A stretch of 8,533 bases of DNA from contig JBEKAN010000191.1 in the NCBI GenBank assembly GCA_050015895.1, positions 1-8,533 of the forward strand. Reading direction: 5' to 3'. The first letter of the stretch is position 1; every line of letters begins with the position of its first letter. This document shows, in pieces, positions 1 through 7,643 of the stretch. The notes under the pieces were generated by a model. That model was not told where the DNA came from and made no database searches. It was given only the letters and a program-made list of their open reading frames with translations. This DNA comes from JBEKOF01 sp050015895. Lineage in GTDB: Bacteria > Verrucomicrobiota > Verrucomicrobiia > Limisphaerales > Palsa-1400. Both the position numbers and the translations under genes were made by a program.

Positions 1-2
1 CC

Positions 3-1376
3 AATCAGGCGGTGAAAATGGCCTTGGATGGCGCAGGGAACATTTACGTTACCGGCTTCTCCCAGAACACTAACGGCAATCTGGATTACGCCACGATCAA
101 GTATGCGCCAAATGGAAGCCAAGTCTGGGTATCGCGTTTCGACTCCACGAACGCGGCCAAGGCGAAGGCAGCTTGCCTGGTCCTCGACGTGCAGACCAAT
201 GTCATTGTGACGGGCACGGCTGGGACTTTGAAATATGACAACAATGGAATTCAGCTTTGGTGCGCTGCTGGCAGTGGGTATTCGCTTGCGCTGGATTCTA
301 GTAATAATGTGTTCGTAACGACCACGTTTGCAACTAATTTGGGCTTGCTGAAGCTGAGTCCTGCTGGCAGTAATTTATGGGAGCTGTCACATTCTGTGGC
401 ATATATTGCGGCGAACCTGGGGCAATCACTTTCAGTGGGTTCCAGTGGCAATAGTTACATGGCCAGTTATATCTCGTTTTATTCTGCCGGATACGGGCCG
501 TATTACTTTGGAACGGTGACAAAGTATGACTCAAATGGAACGGTGATATGGTCCCAGGAGTATGAGGACGGTTATTATCTCGATCCTGTTGTTCAGTCAA
601 CAGATCTCGATAAAGCAGGTAACTTTTATGTGCTCGTGAATTCCTATGGTCCCGGAGGCTCTCCTTACCAAACAGGTGAATTTTCTGGAAGCACGGGCAG
701 TGTTGTTTGGGCAGCAGGCAATCCGACAGGAGGAGCCGCCGGAGTTGCAAGCGCATTAGCGCTAGATAATGTGGGCAATGTTTTGGTGACGGGCGCGAAT
801 ACACATTACTATCCAAATACCCAGTACGGCACATATAAGATAGGCACAAACGGGACTTATGTGTGGACAAATCTGTATCCTAATGTGCCAACCGCAACGA
901 ACGTTGCGACATCCATCGCTTGTGATCAAGCCAATAGCGTTTACGTGACAGGATACTCGCCCGGCACAAACTCTAGCAACGACATCGTTACGATAAAGTA
1001 TGATAAGAACGGCAATCAAATCTGGCTGCAGCGGTATAACGGCCCCGGCAACGGTGACGACGAGGGCAACGCCATCGCCGTGGACGCCAATGGCAACGTC
1101 TATGTGACCGGCTACGAAACCACCGCCGCCGGCGGCACGGAGTTCGTCACCATCAAGTACGCCCCCACCGCCTCGATCCAGAAGCAGACCAACGGCGGCT
1201 TTTTGCTGCAAGAGCAGGGCGAGCCGGGGGAGGCTTTCGATTTCCAGGCCAGCACCAACCTCCAGACGTGGCTGGATCTCGGCGCCACCAACGCCGACAC
1301 CAACGGCTGCGTCCAGTTCCTCGACACCAACGCCCCCCTCTTCGACTACCGCTTCTACCTGACCCTCCCCCAGTGA
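3..1376 (+). CDS. SBBP-type beta-propeller protein, C-terminal part (5' end outside window)
   Basis: The reading frame is open from the left edge. The first GTG (12) and ATG (18) lie inside a repeat motif (NQAVKMALDGAGNIYVTGFS), so the true start is upstream. The 457 visible residues contain about eight blade-like repeats of the form 'D..GNvYVTG.s ... iKYd.nG..vW', with the YVTG-like strand near residues 14, 67, 103, 151, 208, 260, 313 and 366. This is the SBBP (seven-bladed beta-propeller) pattern of secreted bacterial proteins. Residues from about 391 form a different C-terminal module (LLQEQGEPGEAFDFQAS, then TNLQTW and DYRFY), which I associate with extracellular verrucomicrobial proteins. 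The signal peptide would be outside the window. No catalytic motif is visible; ligand and role are unknown, and surface binding or adhesion is only a guess. Codon use changes near position 1020, being much richer in G/C at third positions downstream. The gene is convergent with ilvD. Confidence 0.85.
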   Translation, partial: NQAVKMALDGAGNIYVTGFSQNTNGNLDYATIKYAPNGSQVWVSRFDSTNAAKAKAACLVLDVQTNVIVTGTAGTLKYDNNGIQLWCAAGSGYSLALDSSNNVFVTTTFATNLGLLKLSPAGSNLWELSHSVAYIAANLGQSLSVGSSGNSYMASYISFYSAGYGPYYFGTVTKYDSNGTVIWSQEYEDGYYLDPVVQSTDLDKAGNFYVLVNSYGPGGSPYQTGEFSGSTGSVVWAAGNPTGGAAGVASALALDNVGNVLVTGANTHYYPNTQYGTYKIGTNGTYVWTNLYPNVPTATNVATSIACDQANSVYVTGYSPGTNSSNDIVTIKYDKNGNQIWLQRYNGPGNGDDEGNAIAVDANGNVYVTGYETTAAGGTEFVTIKYAPTASIQKQTNGGFLLQEQGEPGEAFDFQASTNLQTWLDLGATNADTNGCVQFLDTNAPLFDYRFYLTLPQ

Positions 1377-1593
1377 CCGCTTACTTTCGTACGCAATTGA
1401 CCCTGAGCAAAGTCTCAGTAGAAGGGAGTCCGGGTTTACTCCGCGCCAACAACTCTCCAAAATCCCCTTGAAGCTCCGCCGAAATCCACCTTCCCACGCC
1501 TGCATCTTCGGATGGTCGCATCCGGGCGCGGCAAGCCGCCTCAAAGGGATGGCCAGATGCGACGCCGGCCAGCCGGGAGGCTGCCAGTTGAAT
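1377..1593. other. Convergent intergenic region with inverted repeats
   Basis: This is a 217-bp gap between the stop codons of the beta-propeller gene (+) and ilvD (-). I see no gene. It contains a perfect 8-bp inverted repeat, GTCGCATC (1515-1522) and GATGCGAC (1556-1563), enclosing a GC-rich 33-nt interior. It also holds small hairpins: CTGAG/CTCAG at about 1403-1418, GGAGT/ACTCC at about 1426-1443, and CAGCC-GGGA-GGCTG at 1570-1583, the last lying 10 bp past the ilvD stop. None is followed by a convincing T-tract on the relevant strand. They may help end transcription from both sides, but a classical intrinsic terminator cannot be called. Confidence 0.45.
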
Positions 1594-3309
1594 TTACAAC
1601 TTCAAGTTTTGGTCGGTGACGGCGCCCAGGGAGGCGGAGGTGACGGCGCTGGCGTACTTGGCCAGCACTCCCCGCGTGTACCGCGGCGGCAGCGGCTTCC
1701 AGGCGCGGCGCCGGGCCGCCATCTCGCGGGCCGGGACGGCCAGGTTGATCTCGCGCCGCTCGGCGTCAATCACAATTTTGTCGCCGTTCCTGACCAGCGC
1801 CAGCGGGCCGCCGACATAAGCCTCCGGGGTGATGTGCCCCACCACAAATCCGTGCGTGCCGCCGGAAAAACGGCCGTCGGTGATGAGGGCGACTTTCTGG
1901 CCCAAACCCCTGCCCATGATCGCGCTGGTGGGGGCCAGCATTTCCCTCATGCCGGGACCGCCCCGCGGCCCCTCAAAACGAATCACCACCACGTCGCCCT
2001 CCCGGATCGCGCCATCGAGGATTTTCTTCAGGGCCTTCTCCTCGGAATCGAAGACGCGCGCGACCCCCTCGAAACGGGTCCCCTCCTTGCCGGTGATCTT
2101 GGCGACGGCGCCCTCCGGGGCCAGGTTGCCGCGGAGGATGACCAGATGACTGTCCTTCTTGATGGGATCGTCGAGGGGCCGGATGATCTTCTGAAAGGCT
2201 GGATAGGGCTGGATAGCGTCGAGATTTTGGGCCATGGTATTGCCGGTGACCGTAAGGCAGTCCCCGTGGAGCAGGCCGGCGTCCAGAAGAGTTTTCATCA
2301 TGGGCTGGATTCCGCCGATGGCGACGAGTTCGGACATGAGGAATTTCCCGCTGGGCTTCAAATCGGCCAGCACGGGGACACGCCTGCCGATTTTGGTGAA
2401 ATCATCCAGGACGAGTTTGACGCCGGCGGCGTTGGCCATCGCCAGGAGGTGAAGCACGGAGTTCGTGGAGCCGCCGAGGGCGATGACGACGGTGATGGCG
2501 TTTTCAAAAGCGCGGCGCGTAAGGATGTCCAGGGGCCGGACGCCCTGCTGGAGCATGGCGACGACGGCGGCGCCGGCGCGCTGACAATCCTCCTTCTTGG
2601 CCTTGGAAATGGCGTTTTGGGCGGAGCTGTTGGGCAGGCTCATGCCCAGGGCCTCGATGGCGCTGGCCATGGTGTTGGCGGTGTACATGCCGCCGCAGGA
2701 ACCCGGCCCCGGGATGGCGCAGGCCTCGATCTGTTCCAGCTCGGCGTCGCCGATTTTTTGATTGGCGCGCGCCCCGACGGCCTCGAAGACGGAGACGATG
2801 TCCAGCTTGCGGGAATCGCCGCTGATGCAGCCGGGCAAAATGGTGCCGCCATAGACAAAAACGGCCGGGCGGTTCAGACGCGCCATGGCGATCAAGGCGC
2901 CGGGCATGTTCTTGTCACAACCGCCGATGGCCACGAAGCCGTCCATCCCCTCGCAACCGACGACCGACTCGATGGAATCGGCGATGACCTCGCGGGAGAC
3001 CAGGGAGTATTTCATGCCTTCGGAACCCATCGAGATGCCGTCGGAGACAGTAATGGTGTTGAAGATGATGGCCTTGCCGCCGGCGCGGTTGGCGCCCGAC
3101 TCCGCCTCGCGCGCCAATTGGTCAATGTGGGCGTTGCAGGGAGTGACCATGCTCCAGGTGGAGGCGATGCCGATGATGGGCTTTTGGAAGTCTTCCTTCT
3201 TGAATCCGACGGCGTAGAGCATGGACCGGCTGGGGGCGCGGTCGGGGCCGTCCAGGACGACGGCGGAATGGGGGCGAAGGGAGGGTCTGCCGGAAGCTTT
3301 GTTTTTCAT
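1594..3309 (-). CDS. ilvD: Dihydroxy-acid dehydratase
   Basis: The gene encodes a 571-residue cytoplasmic enzyme that dehydrates 2,3-dihydroxy-isovalerate and 2,3-dihydroxy-3-methylvalerate to the 2-keto acids, the third common step of valine/isoleucine synthesis (also supplying leucine and pantothenate precursors). Family motifs are complete. The three expected Fe-S cysteines are C58 (TPCNAH), C131 (GGCDKNMPG, ILVD_EDD signature 1) and C205 (GPGSCGGMYTANTM). D90 and D132/K133 sit where Mg ligands are known. Signature 2, ALITDGRFSGGTHG, lies near 475-486 and contains the catalytic-type serine S482. Three cysteines at this spacing suggest the [2Fe-2S] class. The start at 3309 (MKNKASG) gives a normal family length and about 22 residues before the conserved RAPSRSML. 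The open frame runs further upstream, but that part has no family similarity. No Shine-Dalgarno precedes the ATG; a promoter-like element lies so close that the mRNA may be nearly leaderless. No other ilv or leu genes are adjacent. Confidence 0.97.
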   Translation of the reverse strand: MKNKASGRPSLRPHSAVVLDGPDRAPSRSMLYAVGFKKEDFQKPIIGIASTWSMVTPCNAHIDQLAREAESGANRAGGKAIIFNTITVSDGISMGSEGMKYSLVSREVIADSIESVVGCEGMDGFVAIGGCDKNMPGALIAMARLNRPAVFVYGGTILPGCISGDSRKLDIVSVFEAVGARANQKIGDAELEQIEACAIPGPGSCGGMYTANTMASAIEALGMSLPNSSAQNAISKAKKEDCQRAGAAVVAMLQQGVRPLDILTRRAFENAITVVIALGGSTNSVLHLLAMANAAGVKLVLDDFTKIGRRVPVLADLKPSGKFLMSELVAIGGIQPMMKTLLDAGLLHGDCLTVTGNTMAQNLDAIQPYPAFQKIIRPLDDPIKKDSHLVILRGNLAPEGAVAKITGKEGTRFEGVARVFDSEEKALKKILDGAIREGDVVVIRFEGPRGGPGMREMLAPTSAIMGRGLGQKVALITDGRFSGGTHGFVVGHITPEAYVGGPLALVRNGDKIVIDAERREINLAVPAREMAARRRAWKPLPPRYTRGVLAKYASAVTSASLGAVTDQNLKL

Positions 3310-3319
3310 AAGGAGGGGG

Positions 3320-3348
3320 AGTGTAAGGGGCCAATGGGCGGGTGACAA
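3320..3348 (-). promoter_or_regulatory. Predicted sigma70-type promoter of ilvD
   Basis: On the minus strand, TTGTCA (complement of 3343-3348) and TACACT (complement of 3320-3325) are separated by exactly 17 nt, close to the TTGACA/TATAAT consensus (5/6 and 4/6). The expected start of transcription, about 7 nt past the -10, is near 3313, only about 4 nt before the ilvD ATG at 3309. This agrees with the lack of a ribosome-binding site on that strand (the leader reads CTCCCCCTCCTT). It is a prediction from sequence only. Confidence 0.5.
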
Positions 3349-3366
3349 GCCGGGAGATTTTGCGTT

Positions 3367-3394
3367 TTGTTCCGGGGCAATTGTGGTGCATAGT
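3367..3394 (+). promoter_or_regulatory. Possible promoter of the DUF3592 gene
   Basis: TTGTTC (3367-3372) and CATAGT (3389-3394) are 16 nt apart, each a 4/6 match to the sigma70 hexamers. The expected transcription start falls at or next to the ATG at 3401, which would again give a leaderless message, consistent with the absence of a clear Shine-Dalgarno. The match is weak and could be chance. Confidence 0.28.
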
Positions 3395-3400
3395 TTGGGA

Positions 3401-4438
3401 ATGTCGAAGTCCGCATGGTTTGTCCTGCTGATGCTGCTGTCCTTTTGGACGGTGGTGATCGGGTTGGCGGACGTGTTTGTGTTCGGGGCGGCGGCGTGGC
3501 AATTCCAGTCCCGAAATTTTGCCCGGACGCAGGGGGAAATCCAGATCAGCCAGGTCACGCGCCGGATGCTGGTCAACTCCGGGATCACCATCGAGTATTC
3601 TTACACGGTCAACGGCAGGGAGTACCGGGGGTCGGGCTACCGGTATGACGACCAGCAGTCGTGCCTGCAGGCGGAGGATTTGGTGCGCAGATTTCCCGAG
3701 TGGTCGGCGCAGACGGTGTATTACAATCCGAACCACCCGGCGGACTCGGTTCTTTCCACAGGAGTGGATGGAACGGATTTGGTGTTGATGCTGTTTGCAA
3801 CCCCCATCAATGTGGTCATCTTCATGCTCTGGAGATGGATGCTGGGGCGGTTGCGGGAAATACGGCGCGCGACCGAGGCGGGTGGAGTGCGGATTCGCCG
3901 GCAAAAGGGGAGGATTCGGGTGAGGCTGGACGGGGTGCCGGCGGGGGTGGCGGGCGTTTGCGCGCTGGGCGGGGCGTCGTTTGTGGCCGCGTTTCCGGTG
4001 GTGGTGCTCGGGGGTTTCGCTCCATCGGTCCACCAAATGGTCCTGGTCTGGGTGGCGGTGCTGGGGGCGGCGGGCCTGGCGTTTTGCGGGAAGGCGGGGC
4101 GGAACGCCTCCGGGCGGTATGACTTGTGGATTGACGAGGGCGCCCGCACGGTGACGCTTCCGCGGACCTGCGGGCGGGCGGAGTCCATCACTTTCCCGCA
4201 GGGGGAGATATCCGGGGTTTCGCTGCAAAGAAGGGTGAACCGGCTGGCCAGCGGCAGTTATTACAGCTATCTGCCCGCGCTCAACCGGGTGGACGCCCGG
4301 ATGGGGCCGCAACGCGAGCGGTTGTCGGCCTGGGGCTGGAGCGAGGAGAAAGCGCGGGGTTTCAGCCAGTGGTTGTGCGGGCAACTGGGATGGGACTTCA
4401 AGGGGGTGGAGGATGAAAATCCGGAGGCCGCGGTTTAG
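3401..4438 (+). CDS. DUF3592 domain-containing membrane protein
   Basis: The gene encodes a 345-residue inner-membrane protein of unknown function. Hydrophobic segments lie near residues 6-31, 124-146, 182-204 and 211-230. The first two flank a DUF3592-type domain (about 36-120) with the hallmark pattern 'IEYSYTVNGREYRGSGYRYDD ... VYYNPNHPADSVL'. The domain is probably outside the membrane. After the fourth segment a soluble tail of about 115 residues contains a beta-rich stretch (YDLWIDEGARTVTLPRTCG) and ends with a Trp-rich segment (WGWSEEKARGF near 311-321). The start at 3401 (MSKSAWF) places the first membrane segment right after the N-terminus. The frame is open back to 3221, but that part overlaps ilvD and its promoter and looks non-coding. 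The gene is divergent from ilvD and ends 14 bp from the convergent topoisomerase gene. No catalytic residues are recognisable. DUF3592 proteins have no established biochemical role known to me. Confidence 0.85.
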   Translation: MSKSAWFVLLMLLSFWTVVIGLADVFVFGAAAWQFQSRNFARTQGEIQISQVTRRMLVNSGITIEYSYTVNGREYRGSGYRYDDQQSCLQAEDLVRRFPEWSAQTVYYNPNHPADSVLSTGVDGTDLVLMLFATPINVVIFMLWRWMLGRLREIRRATEAGGVRIRRQKGRIRVRLDGVPAGVAGVCALGGASFVAAFPVVVLGGFAPSVHQMVLVWVAVLGAAGLAFCGKAGRNASGRYDLWIDEGARTVTLPRTCGRAESITFPQGEISGVSLQRRVNRLASGSYYSYLPALNRVDARMGPQRERLSAWGWSEEKARGFSQWLCGQLGWDFKGVEDENPEAAV

Positions 4439-4452
4439 GATGGTTGCGGTGA

Positions 4453-7269
4453 TTAGTTGTCGCGGGAGGGGAAATCGAAGGTGATTTTGTGGTCTCTTCC
4501 CAGCACCAGATACGCGGAAAAGGGGTGGCCGCGCTTGGAGATGAATTTGGTGAGCAGATCGGTGCGGCCGTCAGTCAGCAGCTTGTGCAACTGGTCGCGC
4601 TCCAGGGGCTGGCGGGCGATGATCCGGGCGGTTTTGAATTTGCACGGCTTTTTTTCGGCCTGGGATTTTTCGCAGATGTACTGGGTGGCGGTCTGGAGGA
4701 GGCGGCCGCCGCAGACCGGGCAGGTGGCGACCGGCTCGGCGCCGGTGAGGTCAATCTTGGGGGCGGGTTCCCTGGGTTTGGGCGGGCCGGAGGTTTTGGC
4801 CGCGCGCGGCTCAAATTCGAAGCCGACCTTTCCGCCCTCGCCCACGACCAGGAAGGCCTTGAAGGGACGGCCTTTTTTGGAGATGAACCGGTCGAGGAGG
4901 TCGGTGCGGCCTGTCGTCAATAATTTTTCGACCTGGGCGCGCTCGATGGGGCGCTGCAGGATGACTTTGCCGGTGCGGAAGGAGCAGCCCTGCCGGCGGG
5001 CGTTTTTTTCGCAGATGTAGTTCATGCCCTCCTCGTACACGGGGGCGCCGCAGGAGGGGCACTTGCCCACCGGCTGGCGGCCGGTGAAGTCCAGGGCGGC
5101 GGCGGCGGCATCGTTTTCGGCCTCCTGCCGGCCGAAGTCGAATTCGGGTTTGAATTCCGGGGTGAGTTTGATGATGGCGGCGAAGGGGCGGCCGGTCTTG
5201 CTGCGGAAGCCCTGAAGGGGGCCGAGGACTCGTTTGGTGATCAGTTCGTCCACCTCGGGGATTTCCATCTGGCGGCCGGCGACGATTTTCCAGAGGGCGA
5301 AATCGCATTTCTGGCATTGGAATTTTTTGTAGTTTTCCTTGATGACGCCGCCGCATTTGGGGCAGGGGGTTTGGAGCTGGCCAAAATCGCCGGGGACGGT
5401 GTCGCTCTCATGGCCCTTGGCCTTGGCGACAATTTTGCGGGTCATGTCCTGGATTTCGCGCATGAACTCGGGGCGGCCCAACTGGCCGCGCTCCATTTGG
5501 CGGAGCTTGAATTCCCAGTCGCCGGTCAGCTCCGGGGAGGACAATTCGGGAATGTCCAGGCCGCGCAACAGAGTGATGAGGGAGAAGGCTTTGGCGGTGG
5601 GCTGGAGTTCGCGCTGGTTGCGGAGGAGGTACTTCTCGTAGAGCAGGCCCTCAATGATGGCGGCGCGGGTGGCGGGTGTGCCCAGGCCCTTCTGGCTCAT
5701 GGCCTGGCGCAGTTCCTCGTCCTCGACCAGTTTGCCGGCGCCCTCCATGGCGGAGAGGAGGGTGGCTTCGGTGTAGCGGGCGGGGGGCTTGGTCTGGGTG
5801 GCGACCAGATCAATTTTTTCGGTGTGGACGGTTTCGTTGGGCTGGACGGGAACCAGGCGGGGGCCAGGGTCCTCGGTCTGGACTTCCTTGCCATAGACGC
5901 TCATCCAACCGGCCTGGAGCATGACTTTGCCCTCGGTCTTGAAGGTCTCCTGCAGGACGCGGGTGATCCGGGTGGAGAGGAGGAACTCGGCGGCGGGATA
6001 AAAAACGGCGAGGAACCGCTTGGTGACCATGTCGTAAAGCTTCTGTTCCGCCTCGTTGAGGTTCTTGGGGGCCAGGGAGGTGGGGATGATGGCGAAGTGG
6101 TCGGAGATTTTGGCGTTGTTGAAAATGCGCTTGTCGGGGCGGACCCATTGTTTTTGGAGGATCTCCCCGGCGAAACGGGCGTAGGCGGTGCCGCCGAGCA
6201 TCTGCAAAGTCTTCTTGACTGTGGCGGTGTAGTCCTCCGGCAGGGCGCGGGCGTCGGTGCGCGGGTAGGTGAGGACTTTGTGGCGCTCGTAGAGCCCCTG
6301 GGCCAGAGCCAGCGTGTTCTTGGCGGAAAAACCCATGCGGCTGTTGGCGTCGCGCTGGAGGCTGGTCAGGTCGTAGAGCAGTGGGGAAAGCTGGGTGGCG
6401 GGCTTGCTTTCCTCGGTGACGACGCCCGGTTTGCCCAGGCATTTTTGCAGGATGGCTTCGGCTTTTTTGCGGTCCCAGATTCGTTCGGGCTTGAGGTCGG
6501 GGTCGTTGTCCTTTTTTGGGTCGTTGTCCTTTTTTGCGCGGGAAAACTCCGGGTCGAACCAGCGTCCGGCGTATTCGCCGGCCTGGGCGGCGAAGGTGGC
6601 GTGAAGCTCGCAATAATCGCGCGGGACAAAGTTTTTGATTTTTTCCTCGCGTTCGACGACGATGGCCAGGGTGGGGGTCTGCACGCGCCCCACGGTGGTC
6701 AGGTGAAAGCCGCCGGTCTTGGAGTTGAAGGCGGTCATGGCGCGGGTGCCGTTGATGCCGACCAGCCAGTCGGATTCGGAACGGCAGACGGCCGCGTCGG
6801 CCAGCGGGCGCATGGAGGCGTCGTCGCGCAGGACGGTGAAGCCCTCGCGAATGGCGGCGGGGGTCATGGACTGGAGCCAGAGGCGCTGGATGGGCTGTTT
6901 GGCCCCGGCGTGCTGGATGATGTAGCGGAAGATCAATTCGCCCTCGCGGCCGGCGTCGCAGGCGTTGATCAGGCGGTCGACGTCCTTGCGTTTGATGGCG
7001 CGGAGCAGAAGGGTGAGACGCGGGGCGGATTTTTCGATGGGGCGCAGATCGAAATGGGACGGGATGACGGGCAGATGCGCGAAGGTCCATTTGCCGCGCT
7101 TGACTTCGGCCTCCTCGGGCAGGCAAAGCTCCAGCAAATGGCCGACGGCGGAGGAGAGGACAAATTTGTCGCTCTCGTAGAGGTCGTCCTTTTTGACAAA
7201 GCCGCCGAGGGCCTTGGCGATGTCGGAGGCGACCGAGGGCTTTTCAGCGATAATCAGTGCTTTTCCCAT
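4453..7269 (-). CDS. topB: DNA topoisomerase III (type IA) with three zinc/C-terminal repeat modules
   Basis: The gene encodes a 938-residue type IA topoisomerase, which cuts one DNA strand through a 5'-phosphotyrosine and passes another through, unlinking replication and recombination intermediates. The N-terminal TOPRIM domain has E9 (IIAEKPSVA) and the acidic motif ACDAGREGELIF (D105, E109). The middle aspartate of DxDxE is glycine, as in other DAGREGE-type enzymes. TTVGRVQTPTL (191-201) and the active-site TYPRTDARALPEDY (catalytic Y335) follow. SQKGLGTPATRAAIIEGL lies near 535-552. The tail has three modules, each a Cys4 cluster plus a 'GRTDLL..FISKrGrPF.A.L ... F.F' repeat: C636/C639/C652/C655, C737/C740/C753/C762 and C850/C853/C866/C876. 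This makes it much longer than E. coli TopB (about 650). The start at 7269 (MGKALIIAEK) fits the family exactly; the upstream open frame does not. There is no Shine-Dalgarno. The topB call over topA rests on the TOPRIM and active-site wording. Confidence 0.95.
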   Translation of the reverse strand: MGKALIIAEKPSVASDIAKALGGFVKKDDLYESDKFVLSSAVGHLLELCLPEEAEVKRGKWTFAHLPVIPSHFDLRPIEKSAPRLTLLLRAIKRKDVDRLINACDAGREGELIFRYIIQHAGAKQPIQRLWLQSMTPAAIREGFTVLRDDASMRPLADAAVCRSESDWLVGINGTRAMTAFNSKTGGFHLTTVGRVQTPTLAIVVEREEKIKNFVPRDYCELHATFAAQAGEYAGRWFDPEFSRAKKDNDPKKDNDPDLKPERIWDRKKAEAILQKCLGKPGVVTEESKPATQLSPLLYDLTSLQRDANSRMGFSAKNTLALAQGLYERHKVLTYPRTDARALPEDYTATVKKTLQMLGGTAYARFAGEILQKQWVRPDKRIFNNAKISDHFAIIPTSLAPKNLNEAEQKLYDMVTKRFLAVFYPAAEFLLSTRITRVLQETFKTEGKVMLQAGWMSVYGKEVQTEDPGPRLVPVQPNETVHTEKIDLVATQTKPPARYTEATLLSAMEGAGKLVEDEELRQAMSQKGLGTPATRAAIIEGLLYEKYLLRNQRELQPTAKAFSLITLLRGLDIPELSSPELTGDWEFKLRQMERGQLGRPEFMREIQDMTRKIVAKAKGHESDTVPGDFGQLQTPCPKCGGVIKENYKKFQCQKCDFALWKIVAGRQMEIPEVDELITKRVLGPLQGFRSKTGRPFAAIIKLTPEFKPEFDFGRQEAENDAAAAALDFTGRQPVGKCPSCGAPVYEEGMNYICEKNARRQGCSFRTGKVILQRPIERAQVEKLLTTGRTDLLDRFISKKGRPFKAFLVVGEGGKVGFEFEPRAAKTSGPPKPREPAPKIDLTGAEPVATCPVCGGRLLQTATQYICEKSQAEKKPCKFKTARIIARQPLERDQLHKLLTDGRTDLLTKFISKRGHPFSAYLVLGRDHKITFDFPSRDN
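6500..6535 (-). repeat. In-frame 18-bp tandem duplication inside topB
   Basis: Two identical 18-bp units, 6500-6517 and 6518-6535, each ending in a CTTTTTT run on the plus strand, lie back to back. They encode KKDNDP twice (protein residues about 247-258) in a hydrophilic linker between strands of the core. The exact identity of the copies suggests a recent slippage event, tolerated because the length is a multiple of three and the site is a loop. Confidence 0.9.
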
Positions 7270-7277
7270 GAATGTCG

Positions 7278-7292
7278 GGGCGAAGTTCGCCC
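7278..7292. promoter_or_regulatory. 15-bp palindrome upstream of topB (possible operator)
   Basis: GGGCGAA-G-TTCGCCC is a perfect inverted repeat with 7-bp arms and a single central base. It lies 8 bp upstream of the topB ATG. A partial copy (GGCGAAGT) recurs at 7302-7309. It could be a repressor site or, in the mRNA, would lie in the leader. It does not match the LexA-box patterns I know, and no regulator gene is nearby. Confidence 0.35.
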
Positions 7293-7470
7293 AAAGAAGC
7301 GGCGAAGTCAATAGCAAGACTTGTCCCAAATCCCCGCCGCAGGGCCAAATCAGGAGGGTGGCGTGGAGGGGAACGCTGCGGCCACCCGCCGCTCTGGATG
7401 ACCGGCGATGCGAGGAAGCGTGGAGAACACGCAGAATCAGGCATCGAGGAGGGTTTGACCAAAAGAATAG

Positions 7471-7508
7471 CACGATTATGCACGATTATGCACGATTGGA
7501 CACGATTT
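7471..7508. repeat. 10-bp tandem repeat array (CACGATTATG)
   Basis: CACGATT begins at 7471, 7481, 7491 and 7501, exactly every 10 bp. The first two units are identical (CACGATTATG); the last two vary after CACGATT. On the minus strand the array directly abuts an extended -10-like sequence, TGCTATTCT (complement of 7464-7472), which could be a distant topB promoter. Repeats at helical-turn spacing on one DNA face resemble iterated protein-binding sites, but function is unproven. Confidence 0.7.
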
Positions 7509-7643
7509 CCTGCTTCTCTTCCGCCTTCGCCCGGCATAACGCGGACGGGACGGAGGACAGGTGGGCCTGGCTGCACGGGTTCATTGCGACCTGGCCATTT
7601 TTTGTCATTGTTTGCCATTTCGTCACAAAAAACTTTTTTTTTT

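Noticed and set aside
3308..3319. AAGGAGGGGG as a Shine-Dalgarno
   Set aside because: It is on the plus strand just upstream of the ilvD start, which is read on the minus strand, and no plus-strand start codon follows at a proper distance.
1468..3345. Long plus-strand open frame opposite ilvD
   Set aside because: Its translation is a low-complexity G/A/D-rich shadow of the ilvD codons. The minus-strand frame has full dihydroxy-acid dehydratase motifs.
7283..7311. TTGACT with a downstream -10 as the topB promoter
   Set aside because: The -35 is good, but the hexamer 17 nt downstream (GAACTT) does not resemble TATAAT, and 16 or 18 nt are no better.
5317..7314. Long plus-strand open frame opposite topB
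   Set aside because: It is a composition-driven antisense frame (glycine/alanine/valine-rich). The minus strand encodes all type IA topoisomerase motifs.
7598..7643. A/T-rich inverted repeat followed by T10 as an intrinsic terminator
   Set aside because: The stem is only A/T-rich with a 19-nt loop, the T-run starts one base after it, and no plus-strand gene ends upstream.
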